Positions 50,789 through 60,636 are shown, numbered from the stretch's first letter. The stretch: 64,000 nucleotides of DNA from PGYR01 sp046290495 (GCA_046290495.1 JBKAGT010000005.1:1550001-1614000), one strand, 5' to 3'. Notes: a model not told the origin generated them from the letters alone. Numbers and translations are program-made.

Positions 50789-52504
50789 TTATAATTTGTA
50801 TCTTTCTTTGTAGATAGGCTTAATTGTTTCTACTTCAATTAATACTACACAGTCAATTGAATTATTAAACGAATAGTCTACTCCAAAATCTAAGAAATTG
50901 GCACCACCATAATCACATATATCTACATATTTTCTCAAAAGAACTGGTATTGTATAACCTAGCCTTTTGAGTTCTTTTTTCAGATTGAGATAATCTAATT
51001 TATAACTTTCACCAACTAATACATTATCACATCTATCTTTAGTAATAGTATCTATAATAAAGGGATGTTTTGCAGTGATATAGTTCTCTTGATGTTTCGT
51101 GAACCATTTTTTGTAATAGCTTACTATTAAGCATCTAGAGTAGTAACTATAGTTATTACTGATACTAACTGCTCCAAATAGAAATTTAATATATTCATGA
51201 TCACTTAGGTACTTTCCAATTCCTTGCCATAAATAGTCTAAAGAATTTGTACGCCAATAAGGTTCTGTAAGAAATGAGCGTCCTAATTCTAATGTGCAAT
51301 TAAGTTTGTCATGAAATGATTCATGTATTTCAAACAGCTCTGAATTATATATCCTGTTGTAACCGTGTTTATTTGCAATTTCTCTAATATTACCAATTCT
51401 GTAAGAACCAATTATTTCCACATTTTCGTCAGACCAGAGTACAAGATGGTTACAAATTTTATCATAATTATCTTTATCAGATATATTCCCAGTACCCTCA
51501 TTGACTTTTCTAAACGTTAACTCTCTTAACCTTGAAAGCTCATTGATAGTGTTTTTATTATATTGGTAATCAACAATATAAACTCTTTTTAAAGTATTCA
51601 ATTCAACCAGAACTCTACTTTCGTTCAATTCTTTTTTTATAAGTTTAGGTGAAATGGGATGAAGAACATTTTTTTGAGTTTTAAAAATCAGCTTTTTGTT
51701 GGTATTTATTCTATAGCAATGTTTTTTAAGTAATTTTGCTTGTAAGGTGTCAGTCATATAGTGGTTAAATGCAATAGGTGGTATCATGTCTCCTATAATT
51801 ATGTTGATATTAGAATTATTTTTTTTTAATAATTCCCTAGGTAGAAGCAAAGTTGATAAGTTTTTATTTAGAATCGAAGTTAGATAAAATAATATAGAGT
51901 TTTTGTTGTTGACGAACACAGGCAAAATGGGGGAGTTATATCTCTTAGACAACTTAACAGGCGTCTTGTTCCATTTTTTGTCTAACACTTTCATCCCTTT
52001 TAATCTGGAAACCTCACCTGCTGGAAATATAATTAACACTTCCTCTTGCAGCATACTTTTTTCAATTAATAATGCTGTTTTTTTAAAGTCAGTTTTTTTA
52101 AATATGCCTACAGGTATAAATAGTTCTTTTAGTTGAGAAATATTTAAAAGTATATCATTGGCTAGTACTTTTATGTCATCTCTAATTTCAGATATAGCAT
52201 TTATTAATACTAATGCATCTAACCCGCCTAAAGGATGATTAGAGACTATGATAAGCCTCCCTTCAGATGGGATTCTCATTTTATCTTTACCCGAAATTGT
52301 ATACGATATATTTAATTCTCTAAGTAAGTTTGATATAAATTCAAACCCTTCAAATTCCAATTCTGATACATATTTAGAAATAATATCTAATTTTAGAGTT
52401 GAATCAATATATTTACTTATAAATGAATTATCATATAATTCTAAAAATTTAAAATTTTTTAAATGTGGCCTTATTAAGGATGGCAAGGTGAAATTTGTCT
52501 TCAT
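50789..52504 (-). CDS. OlsF-like fused acyltransferase (PlsC-type plus OlsB-type)
   Basis: 571 aa. Residues ~60-260 are a lysophospholipid-acyltransferase domain with the His-Asp motif in SNHPLGGLDALVL and FPAGEVSRLK. Residues ~300-500 are an OlsB/hemolysin-type N-acyltransferase domain (LRELTFRKVNEGTGN, LVLWSDENVEIIGSYRIG, ELGRSFLTEPYWRTNSLDYLWQGIGKYL, FGAVSISNNY). This O-acyl plus N-acyl fusion is the OlsF arrangement, which makes ornithine lipids in Serratia and Flavobacterium; in Bacteroides the related GlsA/GlsB make glycine lipids. The amino acid used here is not predictable. It is probably the first core gene right of the island. Confidence 0.82.
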   Translation of the reverse strand: MKTNFTLPSLIRPHLKNFKFLELYDNSFISKYIDSTLKLDIISKYVSELEFEGFEFISNLLRELNISYTISGKDKMRIPSEGRLIIVSNHPLGGLDALVLINAISEIRDDIKVLANDILLNISQLKELFIPVGIFKKTDFKKTALLIEKSMLQEEVLIIFPAGEVSRLKGMKVLDKKWNKTPVKLSKRYNSPILPVFVNNKNSILFYLTSILNKNLSTLLLPRELLKKNNSNINIIIGDMIPPIAFNHYMTDTLQAKLLKKHCYRINTNKKLIFKTQKNVLHPISPKLIKKELNESRVLVELNTLKRVYIVDYQYNKNTINELSRLRELTFRKVNEGTGNISDKDNYDKICNHLVLWSDENVEIIGSYRIGNIREIANKHGYNRIYNSELFEIHESFHDKLNCTLELGRSFLTEPYWRTNSLDYLWQGIGKYLSDHEYIKFLFGAVSISNNYSYYSRCLIVSYYKKWFTKHQENYITAKHPFIIDTITKDRCDNVLVGESYKLDYLNLKKELKRLGYTIPVLLRKYVDICDYGGANFLDFGVDYSFNNSIDCVVLIEVETIKPIYKERYKL

Positions 52505-52613
52505 ATCATTTGTTGAATTTTATTATTAACCTTTTTATAATCGTTCTAAATAGTATAGATATTAGAAATACATTTTTTTCAGTGATTAATGGTGGAGTTT
52601 CGTAAGATAAAAA

Positions 52614-52676
52614 CGGCTGGATACCTAGTGAGGTTTGTATATGTTGTCATAATGTGGATATTGTCAGTACCAGCCG
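52614..52676 (-). terminator. Long-loop hairpin after the phytase gene, terminator or small RNA
   Basis: CGGCTGG (52614-52620) and CCAGCCG (52670-52676) pair over a 49-base loop. The outer bases TAC/GTA can add pairs in the minus-strand RNA, which then runs into TTTTT. It lies ~35 bases past the phytase stop. The long loop is unusual for a simple terminator. Confidence 0.5.
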
Positions 52677-52711
52677 AATTTTTTATCTTTTTAAAGAACA
52701 ACAAAAGAGTT

Positions 52712-53803
52712 TTAATTACACTTTATTTCAAGCTTAGAAAATAGCTTTTCTAAATCAAACTTACTAACTCCGCCATCGTCGTGAACCATAATAAAGATAC
52801 CATCATCATGACCTTCAAATTCATTTTGAGTTAACCATACACCATCAGTATTCTGAGTAGTTTTAGTTTTGAACGAAGTCAGATAGTTTATAGACTTACG
52901 CTCAAACACATGAACAGTGTTATCACCTTTACTTTGGTCTGTAGCAAACCAAAAACCATCTCCATTACCACAGTCGTATAGGGCTATACCCTCGACTTGG
53001 TGGATGAACTGACCTGAACCTATGCTTTTAATAAATTTGCCAGAGTTTATATCATAGATCTTGATATTTTTATTCAGATTACTCTCGTCAGCAATTAACA
53101 ACACATTGTTTTCAGGGTCAGCAAAAATTGATTCAACTACAAACAACCTCCCTTCACCATTTGTTTCGCCTATGCTTCTGATATACTTAGAAGTCAATTT
53201 TCCATTTTTGTAATCAAAGACATATTCTTTCACTCTTTCATCTAATATCTTATTATTCGTAGGAGCTACTTCATCATCTGACTCATAGTCATCTGTTACA
53301 AACAGTGAATATCCATTTTCGATCTTATGTACCGAGAGACCGTAAGGTTTCTTCAGTTCTTTTTCTCCGATAAATCCAACAGATTTGAAATCAGGAACAG
53401 TTAAGACTTGCACTCTTTGGTTGTCTCTCTCGACAACTAAAGCCAAATCATCTATCACCCATATACCATTGGGTCTGCTGAACTCATACCCCTCTTCTTT
53501 ACCTAGCTTCTTCACCTTGCTCAAATCATTAGCATCATAGATTTGTAAGAAATCTTTGTGCTTAGAAGTAGCAATGATATATTCTTTGTCACCCTCATTG
53601 AAAAAAGCTGGTGAATCAATATTATCATTGTCGTCCCACTCAGATACTGCATCTTCACTTATAACAATGTAATCCGTCTCTTTGCTTTTGTCTTGTTCTT
53701 TTTGTGTTACAGTTTCAGCTTGTTTTTCTACCTTTCCTTCATTTTTACAAGAAGTGAATGCCAAAAACGCCGCTAATACAGTTATCTTAATCATATTTTT
53801 CAT
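52712..53803 (-). CDS. Beta-propeller phytase lipoprotein (3-phytase family)
   Basis: 363 aa, lipoprotein (LAAFLAFTSCKNEG). The propeller of the phytase family is seen: NIDSPAFFNEGDKEYIIATSKHKDFLQIYD, RPNGIWVIDDLALVVERDNQRVQV, LFVTDDYE, FVVESIFADPENNVLLIADE, FIHQVEGIALYDCGNGDGFWFATDQS. The family hydrolyses phytate and other phosphomonoesters using Ca2+ bound by these acidic loops. It begins 20 bases after the TonB-receptor gene, forming an operon; the outer-membrane lipoprotein would release phosphate or a phosphorylated ligand for that receptor. Confidence 0.88.
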   Translation of the reverse strand: MKNMIKITVLAAFLAFTSCKNEGKVEKQAETVTQKEQDKSKETDYIVISEDAVSEWDDNDNIDSPAFFNEGDKEYIIATSKHKDFLQIYDANDLSKVKKLGKEEGYEFSRPNGIWVIDDLALVVERDNQRVQVLTVPDFKSVGFIGEKELKKPYGLSVHKIENGYSLFVTDDYESDDEVAPTNNKILDERVKEYVFDYKNGKLTSKYIRSIGETNGEGRLFVVESIFADPENNVLLIADESNLNKNIKIYDINSGKFIKSIGSGQFIHQVEGIALYDCGNGDGFWFATDQSKGDNTVHVFERKSINYLTSFKTKTTQNTDGVWLTQNEFEGHDDGIFIMVHDDGGVSKFDLEKLFSKLEIKCN

Positions 53804-53823
53804 ATTGTTATCGCCTCATCTTA

Positions 53824-56613
53824 TTAAAGATTATACTTCATACCAAAAGTGAATCTGCTATTGTAATATTCTAATTGCATTACTCTACTGCTAACACCTT
53901 GGTAATATCTTAAAGGTTGATTAGTTAGATTGTTAGCTTCAAAAAACACACTGAATTGATCATCAAACTTGTAAGAGCCATTTACATCCAAGAAAAACTG
54001 TTCATCGTAGTAGCTATCATTTCTTGCTTCGTCGCCAAGTTCATCAATATAATCCGATGCATAATTCCCAGAAACTCTAAGAGTCAGATCCTCATTTTCC
54101 CATGAAATTGAAGCATTGAAAGTATGCTCTGCAGTACCTGGTAAACTCAAATCTTCATCATCTCTATCTTCTAAACTTAAACCGTCAACAGTTGAGTTTG
54201 TAAAAGTATAATTAGTATACAAGTTTAAATATTTCAAGAATGAAGGTAAGAAGTCCAATCTTCTTTGGAATGCTATTTCAGCCCCCATAATTGTTGCTTC
54301 AGCACCGTTTCTTGTAGTTGTATACTCATCATAAGTAAAACCATCAGTTGGGTCAGTGTAGTCGTTTAAGTTGTAATCATAGATGAAATCTGTTAGACCT
54401 TTGTAGAATGCCCCTATTGACAATATACCAACAGACTCATAGTAATGTTCGAACATCAAATCAAAATTCATTGCTTTAGTTGGTTCCAATGCAGGGTTAC
54501 CTTCTTCTAATTCTCTTTGGTCTCCATCTAATACTATAGATCGGTAAGGAGCAATATCATAGTAATTTGGTCTTGCTATCGAATTTGACCAAGCAAACCT
54601 TAGTATATCATACTGACTAAATTTATACTTAGTATGGATAGAAGGAAGTATATTTACATAATCATCAGTACCCTGAGTAGGAGTGATAGTAGTTGTTTCG
54701 CTTTCTTCATCTATAACTAATTTATTTGCATTGTAAGTCAATGAAGTTGCTTCTAACCTAACTCCATATAGTAAGTTAAACTTGTCCGAAAACTCATGTC
54801 TAGACATTATATAACCAGCATAAATATCTTCATTTGCATCGAAATTACCTGGTACATATTCTTCAATTACATCTTCTTTATCAAACTTCGATGCATCTTG
54901 TAAGTCTAAATTACCAAGTACCTCACGAGAAACGAAATCACCCGCAACATAGTCACCCGGCAAGAAATTATCTTTAGTTTTATTAGCCGCACCATTTTTA
55001 AACAATGTTTCAAACTCAGACTCATAAGCATCAGTAGGTGAATATTCGAAGAAATCATTGTCTCTTAATTTTGATTTCAATCTGAATCTACCACCAAAGC
55101 TAACTTTTGTATTATTCCAGTTAATAGGAACTTTAAAATCAATTCTACCATTGAAATCTACATCTTCTGTGTATTGGTTTGTTTCTTCTATTTTATCGAA
55201 ACCATAGCTGCTAAAATTGTCGAATTGGTTGTCATAGCTTACATTAGGCTTTTCAAGAGAACCTAAAAGTTGACCTACTGGCACATCTTCAATATTAACA
55301 TCTATATATCTTTCATTTGGTCTGTCCTCGGAAGCTAATGCATAGTTTGCTCCCCAGTTCATTTCGACTGAGTTAAATAGAAGATGCTCACCATTGATAG
55401 CATAATTCATTGTTTCTTGAGCTTCCAACCTTGCAAAGTCAGTTCTGCCTTCGCCACTACCACCTTTAGTTTGTCTTACTATTTCGGTGATATATCTGCC
55501 ATCTTCCAAATCATCGAATCTGTATCTGGTTCTATATCTATTTTCCCAATCATCTCTATGATTGAATATACCATTAATATTTATGAAATTATTAGCATCG
55601 AATTCATAATCAAAACCTAATGAAACGGAAGAACGAACACGTTGCACCTCGTACTGTCTGATTTGGAAATCACTAAGAAACTCATTTCCATCATCATCGA
55701 AGTCCCACTCTGCTTCTATATTGTCTGAACCAAGTGTGTGGTTGTTATAAGAACCACTAACTACAAATCCAAGTTTTCCATCCAAATATCTATCACCATA
55801 CACCAAAGCACCATTCCAAATAGGAACTTCACTTAATGCATTATAACCAGAGCCCAATGTTACAGATAGTCTCTCTTTACTTGGTGAGTTACGAGTAACT
55901 AAGTTAATAGAACCACCAATCGCATCAGCATCCATATCTGGTGTTAGTGCTTTACTAACTTCGATTGACTCTACCATGTCTGCAGATACTAAATCTAACT
56001 GAACCTCTCTATTTTCTGCTTCAGCAGATGGGATTCTATTGCCATTTATTGTTACAGAATTTAGACGAGCAGAAGTACCCCTAATTAAACCAAAACGAGC
56101 CTCGCCTTGGTCGTTTTGCACTGTTATACCTGCTACTCTTTTTAATGCGTCCCCAACATTTGCATCTGGGAATCTACCAACTTGGTCTGCAGAAATTATA
56201 TTCGTAATATTTTGTTTGTTTTTTTGAGTGTTAAGTGCTTTAGATTGGCCTTTTAGACCATCACCTAATACTACTAATTCATCTGTTTGAACCGCACCCA
56301 CTGAAAGGGCAAAATCTAAAGTTTTAGTAATATTATCTGTAAGTGTAACAGTATCTTTTTGGGTCAAATAACCAATATAACTGACAGTTATTACTTGCTC
56401 ACCTTCAGGTGCTTTGACTATAGTATATTTTCCAACTTTGTCAGTTATTGCTCCGAACTTTGTTCCTTCTATTTTAACAACTGCCCCTGGCAAATAGAAT
56501 CCAGTTTGTGCGTCAATAACTTGACCAGTTAGTACACCCTTTGATTGGTTTGCTGTTGCTAAGGTCACACTTACTACTAATAGTAACATCAGTTTTAGTA
56601 ATACTTTACTCAT
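53824..56613 (-). CDS. TonB-dependent receptor paired with phytase
   Basis: 929 aa. Signal peptide; carboxypeptidase-like domain at ~25-110 (GVLTGQVIDAQTGFYLPGAVVKIEGTKFGAITDKVGKYTI); plug at ~125-240 (ISADQVGRFPDANVGDALKRVAGITVQ, VESIEVSKALTPDMDADAIGGSINLVTR); large barrel ending SRFTFGMKYNL. The plug sequence 'ADQVGRFPDANVGDALKRVPG' is typical of the CirA/FecA-like group that pairs with phytases. It imports a phosphate-containing or metal-phosphate ligand, inferred from the phytase gene downstream and the PhoX gene upstream. Confidence 0.88.
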   Translation of the reverse strand: MSKVLLKLMLLLVVSVTLATANQSKGVLTGQVIDAQTGFYLPGAVVKIEGTKFGAITDKVGKYTIVKAPEGEQVITVSYIGYLTQKDTVTLTDNITKTLDFALSVGAVQTDELVVLGDGLKGQSKALNTQKNKQNITNIISADQVGRFPDANVGDALKRVAGITVQNDQGEARFGLIRGTSARLNSVTINGNRIPSAEAENREVQLDLVSADMVESIEVSKALTPDMDADAIGGSINLVTRNSPSKERLSVTLGSGYNALSEVPIWNGALVYGDRYLDGKLGFVVSGSYNNHTLGSDNIEAEWDFDDDGNEFLSDFQIRQYEVQRVRSSVSLGFDYEFDANNFININGIFNHRDDWENRYRTRYRFDDLEDGRYITEIVRQTKGGSGEGRTDFARLEAQETMNYAINGEHLLFNSVEMNWGANYALASEDRPNERYIDVNIEDVPVGQLLGSLEKPNVSYDNQFDNFSSYGFDKIEETNQYTEDVDFNGRIDFKVPINWNNTKVSFGGRFRLKSKLRDNDFFEYSPTDAYESEFETLFKNGAANKTKDNFLPGDYVAGDFVSREVLGNLDLQDASKFDKEDVIEEYVPGNFDANEDIYAGYIMSRHEFSDKFNLLYGVRLEATSLTYNANKLVIDEESETTTITPTQGTDDYVNILPSIHTKYKFSQYDILRFAWSNSIARPNYYDIAPYRSIVLDGDQRELEEGNPALEPTKAMNFDLMFEHYYESVGILSIGAFYKGLTDFIYDYNLNDYTDPTDGFTYDEYTTTRNGAEATIMGAEIAFQRRLDFLPSFLKYLNLYTNYTFTNSTVDGLSLEDRDDEDLSLPGTAEHTFNASISWENEDLTLRVSGNYASDYIDELGDEARNDSYYDEQFFLDVNGSYKFDDQFSVFFEANNLTNQPLRYYQGVSSRVMQLEYYNSRFTFGMKYNL

Positions 56614-56747
56614 TATTAATCCTATAATAGTTTGAATATTTGTTTAAATTATTAAGCTAAACTATAATTCAATTGTTAGAATTAATGAAGTATTTGGTTA
56701 ATGTTTTGTTAAATAGCTTCTATTATTTATTTAGTAAAGGGGGATTT

Positions 56748-58442
56748 CTAAAGAAAAGCAATTCTTCTCAAATTATTAAGTTTTACAATTAAATCACCAG
56801 TTATTGCAATTACAGCTGGTTTAGGTATATTATCTTTATCAAAAGGCCACTTACTAGTCGGGTTTTCTAAATCAGTTGTTTCGCTGCCTGGGTGTTGTAC
56901 ACTTAGGAATAATGTTTTACCGTCAGGCGAGAACCAAGGCCCAGTTAACTCGGCATCTCTTGGTGCAGATATAACTCGTATTATCTTTCCAGCATCTTTG
57001 CCGTATCTAGGAATAACAAACAGACTATTATTTTTGAATGACATATATGGCTTATCTTCTTTGTTCATAGCGCTACCCGAAATATCGGTAGTCATCCATA
57101 GATTTCCTGAGTGATCGAATGCTAGGTTATCAGGACAAGAGAAACCATTTTCATCTCCACCTGCTAAATAAGTTGAAGCTTTGAAAGTAAGAGAGTCAAA
57201 TTTGCCGTCAGCTTCTTCTATTTTTAGAATAGAACCGTGATAGTCTCCTTTTGGTTTGTTGTTTGTCAATGTAACTAATATATGCCCAGTAATTGGGTCT
57301 ATCTCTATGTCCTCAGGTCTGTTTAGCTCAGTAGCACCAATTACTTTTGATGCTTCCCTTGTCCGAATAAGTACTTCAGTTTGGTTAGCAAACTTATCTT
57401 TCAATAAGGGTTGACTTTCCCAGTCAAGAGGAAGCCATTTGCCATTAACAGTATCCGCTACATAGAGAGTACCCTCTTTCAGAGAACCTGGACTTGAAGA
57501 AATGAACTTATACAAATGTTCATCATTTGAATCATCACCAGTATAGGCGACTACTCTTTTGTCCTCTAACTCATATATTGTGCAACACTCATGAGAGAAT
57601 CTACCCAATGCTATATGCTTTTGAGCTTCACCAGTCATTGGATCAACTTCTACTACCCATCCATAATGCTCAGGGGGGTAGTCGTAAAACTTTTCCCAAC
57701 CATATTCGCTATCTATGTGTGTTGGTTTATTATCTGAATCATATTTCGTTTCACCAAAAAAGCCATCATAATTTTCTTCGCATGTAAGAATAGTATTCCA
57801 AGGAGTAATACCACCAGCACAGTTACTGTTAGTTCCTATTACTGTGTCTTTTCCTTTTATTTTTTTTTCCCAGTTTAGCTTTATAAGTGTTTTTGCTGTT
57901 ATTCTTCTGTTGAGTGGGTCATTTTTTACAATATTCCACTCGCCATTTTCTTCTTTTATCCTTACTATAGTGCCGCCAACATTATACATTTCTTTGTCGA
58001 TTTGCTCTTTTGTTCTCAGCTCCATTGGGTCGTCATAGCTATCAAAGTCATAATCTGATACAAATAGAGGATTTACATATTCATGGTTTACCCACAATAA
58101 TCCGTCTTTGGGGTTCGATTTGTCCAGAGGAATAAAACAGAGATAATCATTATTAAAACCAAATGTATCTTTTCGGCTAATCTTATCTCCCCATTTAATT
58201 ATAGTGTGATATTCTAGTCCTTTGGTTAGAACCAAGTCATCCCTATCGGTTGGCTTGAGGTGAACTATTGGTAGATTTTTCAAACTTTCTAAGTATTCCT
58301 CATTAGGAATAGAATTTTCGTCTGGATTGCTGCTGTTCCCACAGCTAGTTAAGAAAGGTGGCACCACTAAAGCGAATAAACTTGCTTGACCCAAGAATTT
58401 TAGAAACTCCTTTCTGCTATATTTTTTTTCTTTATTATTCAT
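56748..58442 (-). CDS. PhoX-type alkaline phosphatase (DUF839), Tat-type lipoprotein
   Basis: 564 aa. The N-terminus KKYSRKEFLKFLGQASLFALVVPPFLTSC looks like a Tat signal with Arg-Lys replacing the twin Arg, ending in a lipobox (LTSC), so an envelope-anchored enzyme. PhoX-family segments are present: GLLWVNHEYVNPLF, TPWNTILTCEENYDGFFGE, HYGWVVEVDPMTGEAQKHIALGRFSHECC, RPEDIEIDPITGHILVTLTNNKP, NGFSCPDNLAFDHSGNLWMTTDISG. PhoX binds Ca2+ and iron and releases phosphate from organic esters. It is located 134 bases upstream of the TonB receptor gene and on the same strand, forming a phosphate-scavenging group. Confidence 0.88.
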   Translation of the reverse strand: MNNKEKKYSRKEFLKFLGQASLFALVVPPFLTSCGNSSNPDENSIPNEEYLESLKNLPIVHLKPTDRDDLVLTKGLEYHTIIKWGDKISRKDTFGFNNDYLCFIPLDKSNPKDGLLWVNHEYVNPLFVSDYDFDSYDDPMELRTKEQIDKEMYNVGGTIVRIKEENGEWNIVKNDPLNRRITAKTLIKLNWEKKIKGKDTVIGTNSNCAGGITPWNTILTCEENYDGFFGETKYDSDNKPTHIDSEYGWEKFYDYPPEHYGWVVEVDPMTGEAQKHIALGRFSHECCTIYELEDKRVVAYTGDDSNDEHLYKFISSSPGSLKEGTLYVADTVNGKWLPLDWESQPLLKDKFANQTEVLIRTREASKVIGATELNRPEDIEIDPITGHILVTLTNNKPKGDYHGSILKIEEADGKFDSLTFKASTYLAGGDENGFSCPDNLAFDHSGNLWMTTDISGSAMNKEDKPYMSFKNNSLFVIPRYGKDAGKIIRVISAPRDAELTGPWFSPDGKTLFLSVQHPGSETTDLENPTSKWPFDKDNIPKPAVIAITGDLIVKLNNLRRIAFL

Positions 58443-59095
58443 TTGTTTAAATGATTTATTTAAAAATATAAATTTTTGGTAGCTTCAGATTCCAAATTAA
58501 GTTTTTACAATCTAAAAAAAAACAATCTCTACTAACTGTTTATTATTTATTTCTCTATTCATATATTTATCCCTCGTTTTTATAAGTTGACATAGAATAT
58601 TAAACAACAATTCTATTGCTAAATCAAAGTAATATGATTAAAGAGAAATAATGACTGGTCTACTAATCATATAATTTATAAAGATTATTATTAATAGTCG
58701 ATTTAATTATTATTGAATAATTTATACAGTAAAATCCAGCTCAACTCTTATACTAATAAAAAATAAGAATGGTTGTAAACTGTAGGTTTGCAAAATGAAA
58801 GTGAAGATTTAAGAAATGCTAAAATAAAAATGTTAAGTATATTGTTAATTCTAATACTTGTAGTATAGATAATTAATTGTAAAATAAGTATTTAGCATTT
58901 ATACTATTCATTCGCTGGCGGAGGTGGCTTTTGCTAATAGCAAAAGACGGAGGTGGACAAATAAGTCATTGCGAACGAAGTGTGGCAATCTATTTTGAGA
59001 CAGCCACGTCCTTTCAGTCCTCGCTGTGACATTCTATTTCTCTCCTGTCAGTACAAGCTCTAGCAATCTATTTTGAAAAGCTGATGATATAGTGT
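58443..59095. other. 653-base intergenic region with dispersed repeats
   Basis: The left part (58443-58900) is AT-rich with no supported gene; a 26-codon frame at ~58790-58870 is too short to call. The right part (58914-59090) holds the largest copy of the CTCCGC/GCGGAG hairpin family and a sequence of the ATTGCGAACGAAG..GGCAATCT type, with GCAATCTATTTTGA present twice. Confidence 0.55.
58914..58962. repeat. Dispersed intergenic hairpin repeat, copy 3 (most complete)
   Basis: CGCTGGCGGAGGTGG, then TTTTGCTAATAGCAAAA (perfect hairpin) and ACGGAGGTGGAC. The same order occurs in copy 1 at 2774. Confidence 0.6.
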
Positions 59096-59719
59096 CTATC
59101 TTGGATTCAGTGACGTCGAATCTCTAACAATACCTGGATTGAGTTCAAAGATATTTTTTATCTCGTTTTCATTAAGCATTGAAGTCGATATATTAGTTTG
59201 AGTAGCTCCTTCCATAACATCAATGAATATCGTATCGCCTTTGAAAATTCTATATTTACCTATATTAGTAAGATCCTGACATTTAAATGTAGCAACTTGA
59301 TAATAAAATTTTGCTGTACTATCAACTGTTTCTTTTAGATGATTTGTTTTTATTCTTAAAACAACCTTTTGCTTGGGTTCAATAATAGCAAGATTCATCT
59401 GAAATTCATTTAGCTTGCCTTTGATTGGGTTACCTAAAGCACTAGTATTTTCTTTAAAATCATATTTAAAACCAGTGTCACTTGCCACAACTAAGTTTAA
59501 AAATGGATTATTTATGAATATGCTTAAAAACTCAGAATTTGATGAATGATTATCAACTTCTTTAAAGATAATCCAAGAATCTAAGAAAATGAATTTGTCA
59601 ATTGTATCCGAATTTGTGAATGTTATATCTAACTCTTGGACTGGATTTTCGTCTTCCATACACGATGTAACAAGGAGCAGTAGAGGGATTATAACTATAT
59701 ATCTCTTCATTAGTTTCAT
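59096..59719 (-). CDS. Lipoprotein of unknown function, 207 aa
   Basis: A Cys-anchored lipoprotein (IIPLLLLVTSCMEDENPVQE). The body appears all-beta (FTNSDTIDKFIFLDSWIIFKEV, FQMNLAIIEPKQKVVLRIKTNHL), like a single Ig-like sandwich. No family recognised. The gene lies 10 bases downstream of the membrane-protein gene at 59730 on the same strand, so the two are probably co-transcribed. Confidence 0.65.
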   Translation of the reverse strand: MKLMKRYIVIIPLLLLVTSCMEDENPVQELDITFTNSDTIDKFIFLDSWIIFKEVDNHSSNSEFLSIFINNPFLNLVVASDTGFKYDFKENTSALGNPIKGKLNEFQMNLAIIEPKQKVVLRIKTNHLKETVDSTAKFYYQVATFKCQDLTNIGKYRIFKGDTIFIDVMEGATQTNISTSMLNENEIKNIFELNPGIVRDSTSLNPR

Positions 59720-59729
59720 CTTAGAATTA

Positions 59730-60461
59730 TTAAGTAATGATATAATAGACCAAGGCTATTAATAAATTAAAACTAAGAACTCGCTTAATTGTAACGATAT
59801 CAATATTGAAGAGATCTCTAATTTGAGATTTGAATAAAATCAATAACAACCCAAGATAAAAGAGTATTTTTACGACATTCGTATAAAGAGGAGGAATATA
59901 GAATAAAAAATCGGCAACCGTAGTAATTTCGTTGTCAGTTTCCCAAAATGGGGTCTGTTCCCAGTAAATTATAACAAAAATAAGATTCATAATTACAATA
60001 TTGGAAAAGTATAACTCAAATATAATCCAACCCCATTTGCGTTTATTCCATAATAGCCACAAAAATAATGGGAAAGCGATTATCTCTGCAATTTTCAAAA
60101 AAGTAAAAATATCAAATAAACCATCGCTTAGAATAAATAAAGTGAAACTCAAATCATTATAGAGATTATATAAGTAAGAAAGTAATAGGAATACAGTCAT
60201 AACACCTATAATTTTTTCATACTTTCCTTTCCTAACTATAGATAGGTGAATGTCATGAGCAAAACCTTTTAACTTGGATATAAATTTATTAGGTGCATTA
60301 TCGTTAGCTGAACTTTTAGATTTACTTGCTTCTATTCCCCTTTCACTTAGCTCATTTTCAGCAGCTTCTATGGCAACTTCGTCGAACTGATTTCTATTCT
60401 GAATTATTTCGATCAGCTCTGAATCTTTGAGGTTTTTAAACTTTTCTTCGTAAGATTTCAT
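59730..60461 (-). CDS. Membrane protein of unknown function, 243 aa
   Basis: A cytoplasmic N-terminal region (FKNLKDSELIEIIQNRNQFDEVAIEAAENELSERGIE), a motif often seen at the start of small Bacteroidota membrane proteins, is followed by five hydrophobic segments (KIIGVMTVFLLLSYLY, IAEIIAFPLFLWLLW, IIFELYFSNIVIMNLIFVIIYW, VVKILFYLGLLLILF, LSFNLLIALVYYII). Function unknown. Its upstream region carries the degenerate AGCAGTA repeat at 60505. Confidence 0.68.
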   Translation of the reverse strand: MKSYEEKFKNLKDSELIEIIQNRNQFDEVAIEAAENELSERGIEASKSKSSANDNAPNKFISKLKGFAHDIHLSIVRKGKYEKIIGVMTVFLLLSYLYNLYNDLSFTLFILSDGLFDIFTFLKIAEIIAFPLFLWLLWNKRKWGWIIFELYFSNIVIMNLIFVIIYWEQTPFWETDNEITTVADFLFYIPPLYTNVVKILFYLGLLLILFKSQIRDLFNIDIVTIKRVLSFNLLIALVYYIIT

Positions 60462-60504
60462 TATTGTTTGTTTTTAGTAATTCGAGTTCATACTCCAATA
60501 TAAC

Positions 60505-60537
60505 AAAAAAGCAGTACCTAATTAAAGATACTACTTA
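60505..60537. repeat. AGCAGTA-family hairpin, copy 2 (degenerate)
   Basis: Left arm AAAAAAGCAGTA is intact, right arm reads TACTACTTAT with changes that weaken the stem. It sits between two divergent genes, so it is not acting as a terminator here. Confidence 0.55.
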
Positions 60538-60636
60538 TATTATTTTTCATATATTTGTACAACTTATTATTGATTGATTAAGAAAATTACAAATCCAATC
60601 TAACAGTTTTATTCTCAAAAGAACCCATTTAATATA

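Noticed and set aside
58790..58870. 26-codon frame with a hydrophobic end
   Set aside because: Too short, no ribosome site and only a TTG start; not distinguishable from chance in AT-rich sequence.
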